Below, piece by piece: positions 36,804 to 47,605 of a stretch of 64,000 nt of DNA. This DNA comes from Guptibacillus hwajinpoensis. Its GTDB lineage: Bacteria > Bacillota > Bacilli > Bacillales > Guptibacillaceae. Made by a program: the position numbers and the translations under genes. Positions within the stretch are counted from its first letter, which is position 1. Every line of letters starts with the position of its first letter. The stretch lies in NCBI RefSeq assembly GCF_005144865.1, contig NZ_SWFM01000003.1, positions 248,001 through 312,000 of the forward strand, given 5' to 3'. The notes under the pieces were generated by a model, which was given only the letters and a program-made list of their open reading frames with translations, did no database searches and had not been told where the DNA came from.

Positions 36804-37796
36804 TTACTCTCCGTAAACATGCTTCAATGCATCTTCAGCAGGTGCATAATCAGCATTTTCGGCGTATTCTGTTGCTTCATCTACTTCTTTTTGAACACGA
36901 TCATGAATTTCCTTTTCATTCTCATCAGTGAGGACGCCAACTTCTTTTAAGTACTCTGCAAATGTAATAAGGGCATCCTTTTTCTTCGCTTCCTCAACTT
37001 CTTCACGGGTACGATAAGCACGATCATCGTCATCACTTGAGTGTGGTGTTAAACGATAAGAAACCGTTTCAATAAGTGTAGGACCTTCACCACGGCGACC
37101 TCTTTCAACAGCTTCTTTTGCCGCTTCATATACAGCAAGTGGATCATTACCGTCTACCGTTACGCCAGGCATACCATAGCCAATCGCACGATCTGATACT
37201 TTTTCACAAGCTAACTGTTTTGAAACAGGAACAGAAATCGCATACTTATTGTTTTCACATACGAAAAGAACTGGGAGCTTATGAACACCAGCAAAGTTAG
37301 CTGCTTCATGAAAATCACCCTGGTTAGAAGAACCTTCTCCAAATGAACAGAACGTCACAAGATCTTTTCCTTCCATTCGGCCTGCTAATGCAAAACCAAC
37401 TGCATGTGGAACCTGAGTTGTAACTGGAGATGAGCCTGTAATGATATTATTTTTCTTTTGTCCAAAGTGACCTGGCATTTGACGTCCAGCTGAGTTTGGA
37501 TCTTCTGCCTTTGCAAATCCTGATAGCATAAGATCTTTTGCTGTCATTCCAAAAGCAAGCACAACGCCCATGTCACGATAATACGGTGCTACAAAATCCT
37601 TTTCAGGATCCATTGCGAATGCAGAACCAACCTGAGCTGCTTCCTGTCCCTGACAGGAAATAACGAATGGAATTTTACCAGCACGGTTTAAAAGCCACAT
37701 ACGCTCATCTATTTTACGAGCCATCAACATTGTTTCGAACATCTCAAGCACACGTTCATCAGAAAGACCGAGTGCTTCATGACGTTTTTCAGCCAT
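36804..37796 (-). CDS. bkdAA: Branched-chain 2-oxoacid dehydrogenase E1 alpha
   Basis: A 330-residue E1 alpha chain. The thiamine diphosphate motif is seen as SFGEGSSNQGDFHEAANFA, and the phosphorylation-loop-like YRLTPHSSDDDDRAYRT region follows. Reaction: decarboxylation of branched 2-oxoacids and reductive acylation of the E2 lipoyl group. Its start follows GGAGG, 28 bp behind lpdV. Confidence 0.95.
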   Translation of the reverse strand: MAEKRHEALGLSDERVLEMFETMLMARKIDERMWLLNRAGKIPFVISCQGQEAAQVGSAFAMDPEKDFVAPYYRDMGVVLAFGMTAKDLMLSGFAKAEDPNSAGRQMPGHFGQKKNNIITGSSPVTTQVPHAVGFALAGRMEGKDLVTFCSFGEGSSNQGDFHEAANFAGVHKLPVLFVCENNKYAISVPVSKQLACEKVSDRAIGYGMPGVTVDGNDPLAVYEAAKEAVERGRRGEGPTLIETVSYRLTPHSSDDDDRAYRTREEVEEAKKKDALITFAEYLKEVGVLTDENEKEIHDRVQKEVDEATEYAENADYAPAEDALKHVYGE

Positions 37797-37824
37797 CGTA
37801 TTTACCTCCTTTATTTAACCCAAA

Positions 37825-39246
37825 TTAAGAGTGAATTGCTTTTCCGTCTACTGCAAGTGCAGCTTCACCAATCACTTCTGATAGTGTCGGGTGTGGGTGA
37901 ATTGTGTGGGCAACTTCCCAAGCAGCTGCGTCTAGAACCTTAGCGAGTCCTGCTTCAGAGATCATATCTGTTACATGAGGACCAATCATATGTACACCAA
38001 GCAAATCCTCATTGTCCGCATCAGCGACAATCTTAACGAAACCATCTGATTCACCGAATACAAGCGCTTTTCCAATTGCTTTAAATGGAAACTTACCAAT
38101 TTTAACATTAAGACCTTGAGCTTTTGCATCCTCTTCTGTTAAACCAACGCTTGCCATTTCTGGACTACTGTAAATACAGCTAGAAACCATTGTGTAATCG
38201 ATTGGTTCAGGATTTTGATCAGCTAAATGCTCAACAGCCGTAATTCCTTCGTGAGAAGCGACATGTGCGAGTTGCATCCCGCCAATGACATCTCCAATTG
38301 CGTAAATATGTGATTCTTTCGTTTGGTAATATTCATTTGTTTGAATAACACCTTTTTCGACTTCAATTGTCGTGTTTTCTAGGCCAATATTTTTAACATT
38401 GGCTTCACGTCCAACAGATACGAGCATTTTATCAGCTGTAAAAGTTTTTGTTTCTCCTTTATGCTCAGCCTGAATTGAGACGCCATCCCCTTTTTCTAGA
38501 GAGTCGCCCATTACTTTCGCACCTGTGAAAAGCTTGATGCCTTTTTTCTTCATTAACTTGTGTGCTTCTTTAGAAATATCGTGGTCCTCAGTAGGGACAA
38601 TCCGATCTGCATATTCAAGAACAGTAACATCTACACCAAAATCAACGAGCATTGATGCCCACTCAATACCAATAACACCGCCACCAACGATAATGATTGA
38701 TGAAGGGAGGGATTCCATTCGAAGTGCTTCATCAGATGTCATAACAAATTCCCCATCTATATCAAGGCCAGGAAGAGTTCTCGGCTTAGAGCCTGTTGCA
38801 ATAATGACGTTTTTAGGGATTAACATTTCGTTTTCTTCCCCATTGTTCATCTCAACAGAAACAGTACCAGGCATAGGTGAGAAAATAGAAGGCCCAAGAA
38901 TTCTACCAAATCCTTCGAATACATCAATCTTCCCTTGCTTCATTAGGTGCTTCACACCATTATGAAGTTGATCTACAATGCTTTGCTTTCTTTCCTGTAC
39001 CTTCTTGAAGTCAAGAGCTACTTCTTTAGCCATTACTCCGAATTTCTCGCCATGCTTAGCAGTAGCAAATACTTCAGCGCTTCGAAGTAATGCTTTACTA
39101 GGGATGCAACCTCTATGCAAACATGTTCCACCAAGCTCGCGTTTTTCTACAATTGCTGTTTTAAGACCAAGCTGAGAAGCACGTATTGCGGCTACATACC
39201 CACCCGTACCTCCGCCCATTATGACAAGATCGTATTCTTCAGACAT
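37825..39246 (-). CDS. lpdV: Dihydrolipoamide dehydrogenase (E3)
   Basis: A 473-residue FAD-dependent disulfide oxidoreductase that reoxidises the E2 lipoyl group with NAD. The FAD motif GGGTGGYVAAIRA, the redox-active GGTCLHRGCIPSK pair of Cys, the NAD motif GGGVIGIEWA, and the C-terminal HIHPHPTLSE with the catalytic His-Glu pair are all intact. Located inside the bkd operon, it is the dedicated E3 of this complex. Confidence 0.95.
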   Translation of the reverse strand: MSEEYDLVIMGGGTGGYVAAIRASQLGLKTAIVEKRELGGTCLHRGCIPSKALLRSAEVFATAKHGEKFGVMAKEVALDFKKVQERKQSIVDQLHNGVKHLMKQGKIDVFEGFGRILGPSIFSPMPGTVSVEMNNGEENEMLIPKNVIIATGSKPRTLPGLDIDGEFVMTSDEALRMESLPSSIIIVGGGVIGIEWASMLVDFGVDVTVLEYADRIVPTEDHDISKEAHKLMKKKGIKLFTGAKVMGDSLEKGDGVSIQAEHKGETKTFTADKMLVSVGREANVKNIGLENTTIEVEKGVIQTNEYYQTKESHIYAIGDVIGGMQLAHVASHEGITAVEHLADQNPEPIDYTMVSSCIYSSPEMASVGLTEEDAKAQGLNVKIGKFPFKAIGKALVFGESDGFVKIVADADNEDLLGVHMIGPHVTDMISEAGLAKVLDAAAWEVAHTIHPHPTLSEVIGEAALAVDGKAIHS

Positions 39247-39270
39247 TCAAATTCTCCTTTACAGAACGTA

Positions 39271-40377
39271 TTATAATACCATGGACTCTACAGAGGAGAC
39301 CGGATAGATTTTTGCTGCTTCTTCATTTCTCAGCACGCGCAATCCACCTTCTGCGAGTGCTTGTAGTTCGTTCTCACCGGGGTGTACGATAACGTCTGCA
39401 ATCCATTTAATGTTCTCGGTGATTTGAGAAACAAATTCTTTACCATACGCAAGTCCTCCAGTTAAGACGATTGCATCGACTTCTCCTGCAAGAACTGCAC
39501 TGGCTGCTCCGATTTCTTTGGCTACTTGATAAGCCATCGCATCGAATACAAGCTTTGCTTTCGCATCCCCTTCATTAATGCGTTTCTCTACTTTCACCGC
39601 ATCATTTGTTCCGAGATATCCAACAAACCCAGCTTGTCCTACAAGCTTCTTCATGATTTCTTCCGCATAATATTCGCCAGAGAAGCACATCGAAACAAGG
39701 TCACCAACGGGTACAGTCCCGGCACGCTCAGGAGAAAAAGGACCTTCTCCATGTAATCCATTGTTTACATCGATTACTTTGCCTTTTTTGTGTGCCCCAA
39801 CGGTAATTCCGCCGCCCATGTGCGTTACAACCAAATTCAACTCTTCGTACTTACTGTTCAGCTGTGCTGCTACTCTTCTCGCGACTGCTTTTTGATTTAA
39901 AGCATGAAAAATACTTTTTCGCTCAATTTGTGGAACACCTGAAAGGCGAGCGACATCCTGAAGCTCATCTACAACAACCGGATCAACGATAAAAGATGGG
40001 ATATTTAGTTGTTCGGCAATTTCAAATGCAATAATTCCACCCAAGTTCGAAGCGTGCTCTCCAGAGTAACCGTTTCTGAGATCTTCAAGCATTTGATCGT
40101 TTACCGAGTAAGTTCCACCTTCAATTGGTCTTAACAATCCACCTCGGCCCACTACCGCATCAAGCTTGGAAATATTAATAGCTTCCTCATCTAATGCTTC
40201 AAGAATGGTTTTCTTTCTAAACTCATACTGATCGATAATTGTTTCGAACTGGTTTATCTCATTAGTATCGTGCCGCAATGATTTCTCAAATACGGCACGT
40301 TCATTATCAAAAACGCCAATCTTCGTTGAAGTTGATCCTGGATTAATAACTAGAAGTCGAAATTCTTTTTCTATCAC
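39271..40377 (-). CDS. buk: Butyrate/branched-chain fatty acid kinase
   Basis: A 368-residue acetokinase-family enzyme converting acyl phosphate and ADP to the free acid and ATP. The N-terminal phosphate loop [12 protein letters not shown] and the [22 protein letters not shown] segment are typical. With Ptb it conserves the energy of branched acyl-CoA as ATP. It lies 14 bp behind bcd in the operon. Confidence 0.95.
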   Translation of the reverse strand: MIEKEFRLLVINPGSTSTKIGVFDNERAVFEKSLRHDTNEINQFETIIDQYEFRKKTILEALDEEAINISKLDAVVGRGGLLRPIEGGTYSVNDQMLEDLRNGYSGEHASNLGGIIAFEIAEQLNIPSFIVDPVVVDELQDVARLSGVPQIERKSIFHALNQKAVARRVAAQLNSKYEELNLVVTHMGGGITVGAHKKGKVIDVNNGLHGEGPFSPERAGTVPVGDLVSMCFSGEYYAEEIMKKLVGQAGFVGYLGTNDAVKVEKRINEGDAKAKLVFDAMAYQVAKEIGAASAVLAGEVDAIVLTGGLAYGKEFVSQITENIKWIADVIVHPGENELQALAEGGLRVLRNEEAAKIYPVSSVESMVL

Positions 40378-40391
40378 TTGAAACCCTCCGA

Positions 40392-41489
40392 TTATTTGCG
40401 ATGCCCTAAAATATGCTGAGAGTTCATAAGGAATTGGCTTCTTGAATGCTTCATTTGCGCAATTCTTTCTTCAGCAAGACGGTCTGCAGCAGCATAGGTA
40501 GGGATACCATCACGTTTAGAGATTTCAATTACCTTTGTAATCGTATCGTAAATGCCGTCCACACGTTTCATAGCACGATCACGGTTATAGCCATAAAGCT
40601 CATCAGCTACATTGATTACCCCACCAGCATTGATTACATAGTCAGGTGCATAAACGATGCCCATCTCGTGAATCTGGTCACCATGAGTCGTTTCACGAAG
40701 CTGGTTGTTTGCTGCTCCTGCAATTACTTTCGCTTTAATTTTCCCAATTGTATCGTCGTTAATGATAGCACCTAGAGCACATGGTGCAAAAATATCACAA
40801 TCCACTTCATAAATATCATCAGGGTCAACCGCTTTTGCACCAAAATCAGCGACTGCGCGATCTACGGATTCTTTGTTAATATCTGTTACCACAAGTGAAG
40901 CTCCTTCTTCATGGAGATGCTTGCACAGGTTATACGCTACGTTTCCAACGCCTTGAACTGCTACTGTTTTTCCTTCTAGAGAATCAGTCCCAAATGCCTC
41001 TTTCGCAGCTGCTTTCATTCCAACATAAACACCATAAGCTGTGACAGGTGACGGGTTACCAGATGATCCAAACGCTGGAGAAATACCCGTTACGAATTCT
41101 GTTTCTTCATGAATTGTATCCATGTCCTGAACCGTTGTACCTACATCCTCAGCTGTAATGTAACGTCCATTAAGTCCTTGGATATAACGACCAAACGCAC
41201 GGAACATTGCTTCGTTCTTGTCTTTACGTGGGTCTCCAATAATAACCGTTTTTCCTCCCCCAAGGTTAAGACCGGCAGCAGCATTCTTGTAAGTCATTCC
41301 TTTTGCAAGACGTAGCGCATCTTCAAATGCTGCTTCTTCTGAAGCATATGTCCACATTCTCGTTCCACCTAAAGCAGGCCCAAGTGTTGTATCGTGAATG
41401 GCAATAATTGCTTTTAATCCAGAAGCTTTATCCTGACAAACTACGACTTGCTCATAGTCATATTTCTCCATATAAGTAAAAAGTTCCAT
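40392..41489 (-). CDS. bcd: Leucine (branched-chain amino acid) dehydrogenase
   Basis: A 365-residue NAD-dependent Glu/Leu/Phe/Val dehydrogenase that deaminates leucine, isoleucine and valine. The catalytic Lys is in NLGGGKTVI, the Rossmann motif in [10 protein letters not shown]. The start at 41489 ([13 protein letters not shown]) gives the usual length and follows GGGAGG by nine bases; the frame runs 28 codons further into the ptb gap and is not used. Confidence 0.95.
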   Translation of the reverse strand: MELFTYMEKYDYEQVVVCQDKASGLKAIIAIHDTTLGPALGGTRMWTYASEEAAFEDALRLAKGMTYKNAAAGLNLGGGKTVIIGDPRKDKNEAMFRAFGRYIQGLNGRYITAEDVGTTVQDMDTIHEETEFVTGISPAFGSSGNPSPVTAYGVYVGMKAAAKEAFGTDSLEGKTVAVQGVGNVAYNLCKHLHEEGASLVVTDINKESVDRAVADFGAKAVDPDDIYEVDCDIFAPCALGAIINDDTIGKIKAKVIAGAANNQLRETTHGDQIHEMGIVYAPDYVINAGGVINVADELYGYNRDRAMKRVDGIYDTITKVIEISKRDGIPTYAAADRLAEERIAQMKHSRSQFLMNSQHILGHRK

Positions 41490-41520
41490 TGTATTCTTCC
41501 TCCCTGATTTTCCTCTTTGA

Positions 41521-42417
41521 TTAATTTGTTGAGCTAACTGCAAGTGCAATGCTATATACCTTACTTTGGGCACTATCCGCTCGTGATGTTAGAACGATTG
41601 GAGCTTTAGCACCTGCTATAACACCGCCAACTTTTGCATTTGAAAAATATACAAGTGATTTATATAAGGCGTTACCTACTTCTATTGAAGGTACAAGTAG
41701 AATATCTGCACGCCCTGCCACCTCACTTTTGATTCCTTTATGGGCTGCTGCTTCTATCGAAATGGCATTATCAAGTGCAAGTGGCCCATCAATGATGCAG
41801 TTAGTAATTTGTTCTCTCGTATTCATTTGTGTAAGTGCAGCGGCATCAAGTGTAGCCTGCATAGACGGATTAACAACCTCAACTGCAGCAAGTGAAGCAA
41901 CTTTTGGTGTTTCTATCCCTATCCCTCTAGCGATGCTCACCGCATTTTTAACTATCTCTATTTTCTGTGTAAGATCAGGCTTAATGTTCATACCTGAGTC
42001 TGTGACAAAAATTAAGCGATCATATCCAGCTACATCAAAAGCAGCTACATGTGAAAGAACTTTCCCTTTACGAAGCCCGTATTCTTTATTTAAAACTTCC
42101 TTTAAAATAACAGATGTGGAAACCATACCTTTCATCAATACATCCGCTTCCCCATTACTGACAGCGGTTACAGCGGACTTCGAAGCATTTCTGTCAGATG
42201 ATTCATGAACGACCTTGATGTCTGCAGATTGAGCTAAGTTAAACTCGTTTAACATCTTAACAACCTTGTCTTGATCTCCATATAGAATGAACGAAGCAAG
42301 GTTCTGCTCTACTGCTAATTTAACTGCTTCAATGACTTCCATATCTGCAGCAGAAGCTATTGCAACTGTTTTATTGGGATGATTAGAAGCATGAGTCAAA
42401 AGTTGATCTAGATTCAT
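41521..42417 (-). CDS. ptb: Phosphate butyryltransferase
   Basis: A 298-residue PTA/PTB-family enzyme that converts branched acyl-CoA and phosphate to acyl phosphate and CoA. Conserved segments are [24 protein letters not shown], with [12 protein letters not shown]. It is the first gene of the bkd operon and starts behind an AAAGGAGGG site, 33 bp downstream of the sigma-54 promoter. Confidence 0.95.
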   Translation of the reverse strand: MNLDQLLTHASNHPNKTVAIASAADMEVIEAVKLAVEQNLASFILYGDQDKVVKMLNEFNLAQSADIKVVHESSDRNASKSAVTAVSNGEADVLMKGMVSTSVILKEVLNKEYGLRKGKVLSHVAAFDVAGYDRLIFVTDSGMNIKPDLTQKIEIVKNAVSIARGIGIETPKVASLAAVEVVNPSMQATLDAAALTQMNTREQITNCIIDGPLALDNAISIEAAAHKGIKSEVAGRADILLVPSIEVGNALYKSLVYFSNAKVGGVIAGAKAPIVLTSRADSAQSKVYSIALAVSSTN

Positions 42418-42449
42418 TGGTGTCCCTCCTTTTACGCCCTTCTTCTATT

Positions 42450-42468
42450 ATGCAAGTTCTGTGCCAAC
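42450..42468 (-). promoter_or_regulatory. Sigma-54 (SigL) promoter of the bkd operon
   Basis: On the minus strand TTGGCACAGAACTTGCATAA matches the -24/-12 consensus TGGCAC-N5-TTGCW without error. It lies between bkdR and ptb, so bkdR directs the operon from the gene just upstream. Confidence 0.95.
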
Positions 42469-42501
42469 TTCAAACCGTTGATACATAAAGGATCCAACAA
42501 C

Positions 42502-42525
42502 TTGCACTATGCAATTTTTTGCAAA
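42502..42525 (-). promoter_or_regulatory. Candidate BkdR enhancer site
   Basis: A perfect inverted repeat TTGCACTATGCAA (42502-42514) is followed by a further TTGCAAA (42519-42525), some 40-60 bp upstream of the sigma-54 promoter and close behind the bkdR stop codon. Position and symmetry suit an activator site; that BkdR binds it is inferred. Confidence 0.5.
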
Positions 42526-42534
42526 GTGTGAAAA

Positions 42535-44631
42535 TTATTGCATGCTGGATTTTTCAATTTCATGCTTTTCCATTTTATAATAAAGGTTCCTAAGTGACAC
42601 TCCTAGTGCTCTTGCAGTGGCTGTTTTATTCCCATCATAATGTTCAAGGGTCTGACTAATAGTCTTCTTCTCAAACTCATCGACAAGTTGAGATAACGTC
42701 TTTTCGGGTGTTCGCTCTACTGAAAGCAATTCAGCATCCTTTTGTTCACTCAATAAGGAAGGGATATGCTCTAAATCAATCATGGACTCAGACGTATCCA
42801 TATGAATCACAATTCTACCGAGTACATTCTCAAACTCTCTTACATTTCCTGGCCAATCATACTCCTTAAAGTACTCAGCGGCTGCCGGGGTGATGCCCTC
42901 CACATTTCTTCCATAATCTTGATTTATTTTAGTTATCAAATGATCTGCAAGTGCTACAATATCTTCTTTGCGCTGTCTTAGCGGGGCAATTTGAATTGGA
43001 AGACGATTTAATCGATAGTATAAATCTTCCCTAAATGAACCATCCATTATTCTCTTTTCTAGCTTAGCATTAGTTGCAGCAATGACTCGAACGTTAATTG
43101 AGATCGGTTTTGCTCCCCCTACACGGACAATCTCTCGCTCTTGTAGCACGCGAAGTAATTTCACCTGAGTAGTAAGAGAAATTTCACCTATCTCATCAAG
43201 AAAGATGCTCCCTCCATTCGCCTCTTCAAACAGCCCCCTTTTTCCTCCCTGTCTAGCTCCAGAGAAGGCTCCGTCCTCATAACCGAAAAGTTCACTTTCG
43301 AATAATGACTCAGAAATAGCTGCACAGTTCACTCTTACAAACTTGTTATATTTACGGTCGCTTGCATTATGTATGGCGTGTGCAAAAAGTTCTTTTCCTG
43401 TTCCTGACTCTCCCCGCAGTAATACTGTTGCAGGAGTAGAAGCGGCTAGTCTTGCTTGTTGGATTGAGAATGTCATTTCTTCAGAATCCCCAATAATGTC
43501 TTCAAAAGAATATTTCGCTTCTAGTGTGCGAATAATTTGTCTAGCCCGCTGCAGTTGATTATTTAACGAATGAAGCTCTGAAATATCGTGAATAACTCCA
43601 ACGCTCCCCTTCAATCGCCCATCGACAATCACAGGGGAAACATTTACTACGACTTCCCTCTTGCTTGGTCCTACCTTCATTTGAACGCCACGAACAGGTT
43701 TGCGTGTCCTTAGAACACGCATATGCATACTTTCTCCCTCAGAAATATCGGTATTCGCCGGTTTTCCAATCACTTCATCCCGCTCTAGACCAGTTAGTCG
43801 TGTGTAAGCAGGATTAATCATTAGTCCTTTACCGTGCTCATCTACTACAGATATTGCTTCATCAGACGATTGAATAATGGCCTCAAGCATCGACTGGATA
43901 CTTTTTAGATTTGTTACTTCTTGCGCCATTGCCTCGATCGCTGTCATGTCTTTGAAGACTGCAAGCGCACCGATCCGTTTACCTTCTTCATCAAACATGG
44001 GGATGCGAGTGGTGATTATCTTTCTGCCATTCGGAAGTAGCTGCTCTTGATTAATTTCAGGCTGTCCGGAAGACAAGACTCTTGGCAACATACTTGAAGC
44101 CATAAGTGACCCGATTAGTTTACCACCAGCCTGCACTTTACTAATACCTGTAATTTTCTCAGCGCTTCGATTAAATAACGTTACTTCTTCATCAACGTTG
44201 ATGGCAATCATTCCATCATGCGTAGAGTCCAGAATAATTTCCTGTTGTTTCGACTGATGTTGCAATGTATCAATAAGAATTTCTTTTTCTTCAATTAAAT
44301 TTAGGACAATGTTAGCGACAGACCCAGGAATTAAAACAGTGTGTTTCTCTCGCCTATCTCTAATTTCTTCAAAAACCAGTTCATTACCCGTAGCCTCGAT
44401 AATGACATCGATTTCAAAACGTGTTAAGGGTACTTTCCAATCAGAGTAAACCTTGATATTTGCTTCACGTGCTGTTTGTATGCCAGGGGCATCCAAATTA
44501 CAATCCACGATCGCAATAACATCCATCATCTTCGTTTCCCTAAGTATATTGAGAAGGGCTTGGCCACCTTTTCCAGCACCAACAATCATACATGTTCGCA
44601 AATATTCATCACCTGCATTCTCTACATGCAA
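42535..44631 (-). CDS. bkdR: Sigma-54-dependent activator BkdR
   Basis: A 698-residue enhancer-binding protein controlling the bkd operon. Order of domains: N-terminal Rossmann-like domain (residues about 12-125, [13 protein letters not shown]), PAS domain near 140-240, second PAS near 255-350, AAA+ domain near 375-605 with Walker A GESGTGKE, and a Fis-type helix-turn-helix at the end ([16 protein letters not shown]). The sigma-54-contact motif reads GAFSGA where GAFTGA is usual. Length is close to the 692 residues in B. subtilis. It lies 117 bp ahead of ptb and has its own start behind a weak site. Confidence 0.94.
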   Translation of the reverse strand: MHVENAGDEYLRTCMIVGAGKGGQALLNILRETKMMDVIAIVDCNLDAPGIQTAREANIKVYSDWKVPLTRFEIDVIIEATGNELVFEEIRDRREKHTVLIPGSVANIVLNLIEEKEILIDTLQHQSKQQEIILDSTHDGMIAINVDEEVTLFNRSAEKITGISKVQAGGKLIGSLMASSMLPRVLSSGQPEINQEQLLPNGRKIITTRIPMFDEEGKRIGALAVFKDMTAIEAMAQEVTNLKSIQSMLEAIIQSSDEAISVVDEHGKGLMINPAYTRLTGLERDEVIGKPANTDISEGESMHMRVLRTRKPVRGVQMKVGPSKREVVVNVSPVIVDGRLKGSVGVIHDISELHSLNNQLQRARQIIRTLEAKYSFEDIIGDSEEMTFSIQQARLAASTPATVLLRGESGTGKELFAHAIHNASDRKYNKFVRVNCAAISESLFESELFGYEDGAFSGARQGGKRGLFEEANGGSIFLDEIGEISLTTQVKLLRVLQEREIVRVGGAKPISINVRVIAATNAKLEKRIMDGSFREDLYYRLNRLPIQIAPLRQRKEDIVALADHLITKINQDYGRNVEGITPAAAEYFKEYDWPGNVREFENVLGRIVIHMDTSESMIDLEHIPSLLSEQKDAELLSVERTPEKTLSQLVDEFEKKTISQTLEHYDGNKTATARALGVSLRNLYYKMEKHEIEKSSMQ

Positions 44632-44789
44632 TTTATTTCATACTAATCATACATCTCTTTCGACATTTTGACAAATCATGCATGGTTTTTTATTTAAAAT
44701 TGTTGAAGACAACAAATGACACCCATAGACACATCAAGTTGACTCCGCTACAATAGCAAGTAGTGATGTGTAGAAAGGGTGCACGATCA

Positions 44790-45050
44790 ATGCGTTTAAT
44801 AGCTCTACTTATCGTTTTAATTCCAGGTATATTCGGCGTCATAGGCATTAAATTAATGAGAGATGTACTTTTTGGCGTGTTAAATCCACCTTTCACCTCT
44901 CTCATTGTTCAATTTATCCTTGGATTAGTTTTTCTTATTGTAGGATTATCATTCGTTGGAGGTTTCATTTTCTATCGAGATCGAAAACGAAACAAGGTAC
45001 AGGATAGATTTTCTTCTAGAAGTCCTAAAAATGGCTCTAATCGTTCATAG
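44790..45050 (+). CDS. DUF2627 family membrane protein (YqzF-like)
   Basis: An 86-residue protein with two membrane helices (residues about 2-22 and 35-60) and a basic, Ser-rich tail. It matches the DUF2627 family, which sits between bkdR and spo0A in many bacilli. The start MRLIALLIVLIPG follows AAAGGGTG. Function unknown; position is conserved. Confidence 0.85.
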   Translation: MRLIALLIVLIPGIFGVIGIKLMRDVLFGVLNPPFTSLIVQFILGLVFLIVGLSFVGGFIFYRDRKRNKVQDRFSSRSPKNGSNRS

Positions 45051-45084
45051 CATATAACCGGATAACATTTAAGCCAAACAAAAA

Positions 45085-45114
45085 AACAAAGCCTAATCTG
45101 GCTTTGTTTTTTCT
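45085..45114. terminator. Bidirectional terminator between yqzF-like and spo0A
   Basis: AACAAAGCC/GGCTTTGTT with TAATCT loop and T residues on both strands, for two convergent genes. Confidence 0.85.
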
Positions 45115-45137
45115 TATAAAGGTATAAAAAGTGCTTA

Positions 45138-45941
45138 CTATCTTGTATGAGAGTAGTTATCCATGTTGTGCTCAATCCGAAGTTTATCTGCAACCATTGC
45201 GATAAATTCTGAATTTGTTGGTTTAGCTTTTGACATGCTTACGGTATAACCAAACAAATTAGAGATTGACTCAACATTTCCTCTACTCCACGCAACCTCT
45301 ATTGCATGTCGAATCGCTCGCTCGACTCGAGATGAAGTGGTATTAAATTTCTTAGCAATGTCAGGATAGAGAACTTTAGTAATTGAACCAAGTAGTTCAA
45401 TATCATTATATACCATTGTAATTGCTTCTCTTAAGTACATGTAACCTTTAATATGTGCTGGTACACCAATTTCATGAATAATACTTGTAATGCTTGCATC
45501 CAGGTTCCTTGGACGGTTTTCTCGCGGCTGACGCTTGTATGAACTTGAACTGCTGTTTGTGAAAGTCGTTTTCTTCCCACTTACCTGTCTCACATGACTT
45601 GCCAGATTGTCCATGTCAAATGGCTTTAGAATAAAGTACGATGCACCAAGATCAACGGCCTTCTTTGTTACATCTTCTTGCCCAAACGCAGTTAGCATAA
45701 TTACACTGCACGTATAATTCATCTCTCTTAGGCGTTCAAGTACAGCAAGACCATCAAGATGTGGCATGATAATATCAAGAACTAATACATCAGGATTTTC
45801 GTCTTCGAGTACTTCCAAACATTCTTGCCCATTAGAAGCGGTTCCGACTACCTCCATATCCTCCTGTCTCGACATATATTCCTCAATCAAATTGACTAAT
45901 TCGCGGTTATCATCAGCTAAACATACTTTTATTTTTTGCAC
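45138..45941 (-). CDS. spo0A: Sporulation master regulator Spo0A
   Basis: A 267-residue response regulator that starts endospore formation and represses transition-state genes. The receiver domain (residues 1-125) has the acidic pair DD at 10-11, the phosphoacceptor Asp in [12 protein letters not shown] and the KPFD Lys. The DNA-binding C-terminal domain has [15 protein letters not shown] and the conserved [26 protein letters not shown] tract. The start is GTG behind AAGGAGAG. A sigma-H promoter and a 0A box lie upstream. No missing residue was seen. Confidence 0.98.
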   Translation of the reverse strand: MQKIKVCLADDNRELVNLIEEYMSRQEDMEVVGTASNGQECLEVLEDENPDVLVLDIIMPHLDGLAVLERLREMNYTCSVIMLTAFGQEDVTKKAVDLGASYFILKPFDMDNLASHVRQVSGKKTTFTNSSSSSYKRQPRENRPRNLDASITSIIHEIGVPAHIKGYMYLREAITMVYNDIELLGSITKVLYPDIAKKFNTTSSRVERAIRHAIEVAWSRGNVESISNLFGYTVSMSKAKPTNSEFIAMVADKLRIEHNMDNYSHTR

Positions 45942-45987
45942 GGCTCCGTCTCTCCTTCCACAAGTTTGGTTATCGTAGTAGTATAAA

Positions 45988-46016
45988 CATTCAACGGGTT
46001 TGGTAAATTTCCTCTA
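45988..46016 (-). promoter_or_regulatory. Sigma-H promoter of spo0A
   Basis: On the minus strand AGAGGAAAT, 11 bp, then GTTGAATGT matches the sigma-H consensus (RNAGGAWWW, 11-12 bp, RNNGAAT). It would start the sporulation transcript about 40 bp ahead of the gene. Confidence 0.75.
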
Positions 46017-46116
46017 AAATTTCTAAAAACATTTAAAAACAATATTTTTTCAACAAATATCTCTTGCTTTCTTACATTTACTCTATATAACAACAATTTC
46101 TGAATAATCTTTCAAT

Positions 46117-46125
46117 TTTGTCGAA
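46117..46125. promoter_or_regulatory. 0A box upstream of spo0A
   Basis: TTTGTCGAA is a perfect 0A box (TTTGTCRAA). It is about 100 bp upstream of the sigma-H promoter, where autoregulatory boxes lie in B. subtilis. Confidence 0.65.
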
Positions 46126-46185
46126 TTTTCTTCATACCAAGTATATCACGCCCAGAAAACGAAAGAAAGCGAACAGTGAGCTTTT

Positions 46186-47481
46186 TTAGCTCGCTGCCCG
46201 CTTATCATTTTGATTTTGCTGATAGATGTTTATTCCAGCTTCTTCTAACATCCACTCAATGTGAACACCATAACCTGAAGTCGAGTCATTCACAAAAACG
46301 TGAGTTACTGCACCGATTACTTTTCCATCTTGAATAATTGGACTTCCACTCATACCCTGAACAATGCCACCAGTTTCCTTAAGCAATTCTGGATCCGTTA
46401 CTTTTATGACCATTCCTTTAGTTGCAGGAAATTTCTGAGGTATAGAGCTAACCACTTCTACATCATATGCTTTAACTTCGCTGCCTTTTACAACTGTTAA
46501 TATTTTCGCTGGTCCTTCTTTCACTTGATGTGATAAAGCGATTGGCATTGGTTTATCATACATTCCCTTTTTCATTTCAACATTCATTTCACCAAAAATT
46601 CCAAAGGGACTATTTCGCGTAATTGTACCGAGTTTCTGATCAGTATTAGAGAACCTTGCTAACTTTTCTCCTGGATGACCGTTACTTCCTTTTTCGATGG
46701 AAGTAACAGAAGATGGATAAATCTCTCCATGGTGAACAACTATCGGTTTTTTGGTATCCATATCGGATATAACATGACCTAATGCTCCATACTTTTTAGT
46801 ATTAGGATGATAAAAAGTCAGAGTTCCGACACCTGCTGCTGAATCTCGAATGTATAACCCAATTCGATATGATTTGTTCTGTTTGTCTTTTACCGGAACA
46901 AGCTTCTTACTTAGTTCTTTATTTTCTCGAACTATCGTTACTTGTAGCGCATGGCCTTCATTTGCAGCTTTCTTTACAATTGAACCAATATCACTCATTT
47001 TCTTTACAGATTGTCCATTAATTTTGGTAATAATATCTCCCACTTGTATATCTGCTAACTCTCCTGGGGATCGATCTCCCTGATTTGTGTGAATGAGATG
47101 ATGGCCTACAACAAGGACACCTCGGGTATTAAGCTTCACACCAATTGACTGACCTCCCGGAATCACCTTGAATTCAGGAAGAACCTTAACATCAACCTTC
47201 TTAACGGGAAGATCACCAACCGTTAAGTCAAGTATATCCGAACCGCTATTCTTGCCACTAATCGTCAGTTCTTTTTGTTGTTCATCAATACTTACTACTT
47301 CCGAACCTCCGATTGTGCTCGCAGCTGGTATAACAGATGGGATAGTTGCTTGATCTCCTTCAAACATGACAATCTCATCTGGAATCGATATAAATAATTG
47401 TACTGGTTTCGTGAAACCAAGTGCAATTAGAAAACCAAGGAGAACTACGCCTAACAATTTCCGAATCATGTCTGTCTTCAA
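46186..47481 (-). CDS. spoIVB: SpoIVB serine peptidase
   Basis: A 431-residue forespore-secreted serine peptidase that signals across the membrane to activate SpoIVFA/BofA and release sigma-K. One N-terminal helix, a PDZ domain (residues about 145-215), then the SA-clan-like catalytic domain with [21 protein letters not shown]. The start is taken as TTG at 47481, nine bases after GAGGAG; the ATG at 47469 is a shorter option. The open frame extends up to 47604, but that part holds the recN terminator, so it is not translated as one gene. Confidence 0.93.
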   Translation of the reverse strand: MKTDMIRKLLGVVLLGFLIALGFTKPVQLFISIPDEIVMFEGDQATIPSVIPAASTIGGSEVVSIDEQQKELTISGKNSGSDILDLTVGDLPVKKVDVKVLPEFKVIPGGQSIGVKLNTRGVLVVGHHLIHTNQGDRSPGELADIQVGDIITKINGQSVKKMSDIGSIVKKAANEGHALQVTIVRENKELSKKLVPVKDKQNKSYRIGLYIRDSAAGVGTLTFYHPNTKKYGALGHVISDMDTKKPIVVHHGEIYPSSVTSIEKGSNGHPGEKLARFSNTDQKLGTITRNSPFGIFGEMNVEMKKGMYDKPMPIALSHQVKEGPAKILTVVKGSEVKAYDVEVVSSIPQKFPATKGMVIKVTDPELLKETGGIVQGMSGSPIIQDGKVIGAVTHVFVNDSTSGYGVHIEWMLEEAGINIYQQNQNDKRAAS

Positions 47482-47566
47482 TTCTTCACTCTCCTCGCTC
47501 TTGCCCACACCTCCAACATGGCTGTATCTATAATTTTGCCTTGACTGCTCGTTATTATAACCTCTA

Positions 47567-47603
47567 AAAATGAAAATGCTACCCTTAGTTGGATAGCATT
47601 TCA
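47567..47603 (-). terminator. Terminator after recN
   Basis: On the minus strand AAATGCTATCC pairs with GGGTAGCATTT across ACTAA and is followed by a T-rich tract. It begins right behind the recN stop. Confidence 0.8.
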
Positions 47604-47605
47604 TA

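Noticed and set aside
46150..46200. Terminator behind spoIVB
   Set aside because: A CAGCGAGCT/AGCTCACTG hairpin exists but has a mismatch and no clear T tract, so it was not listed.
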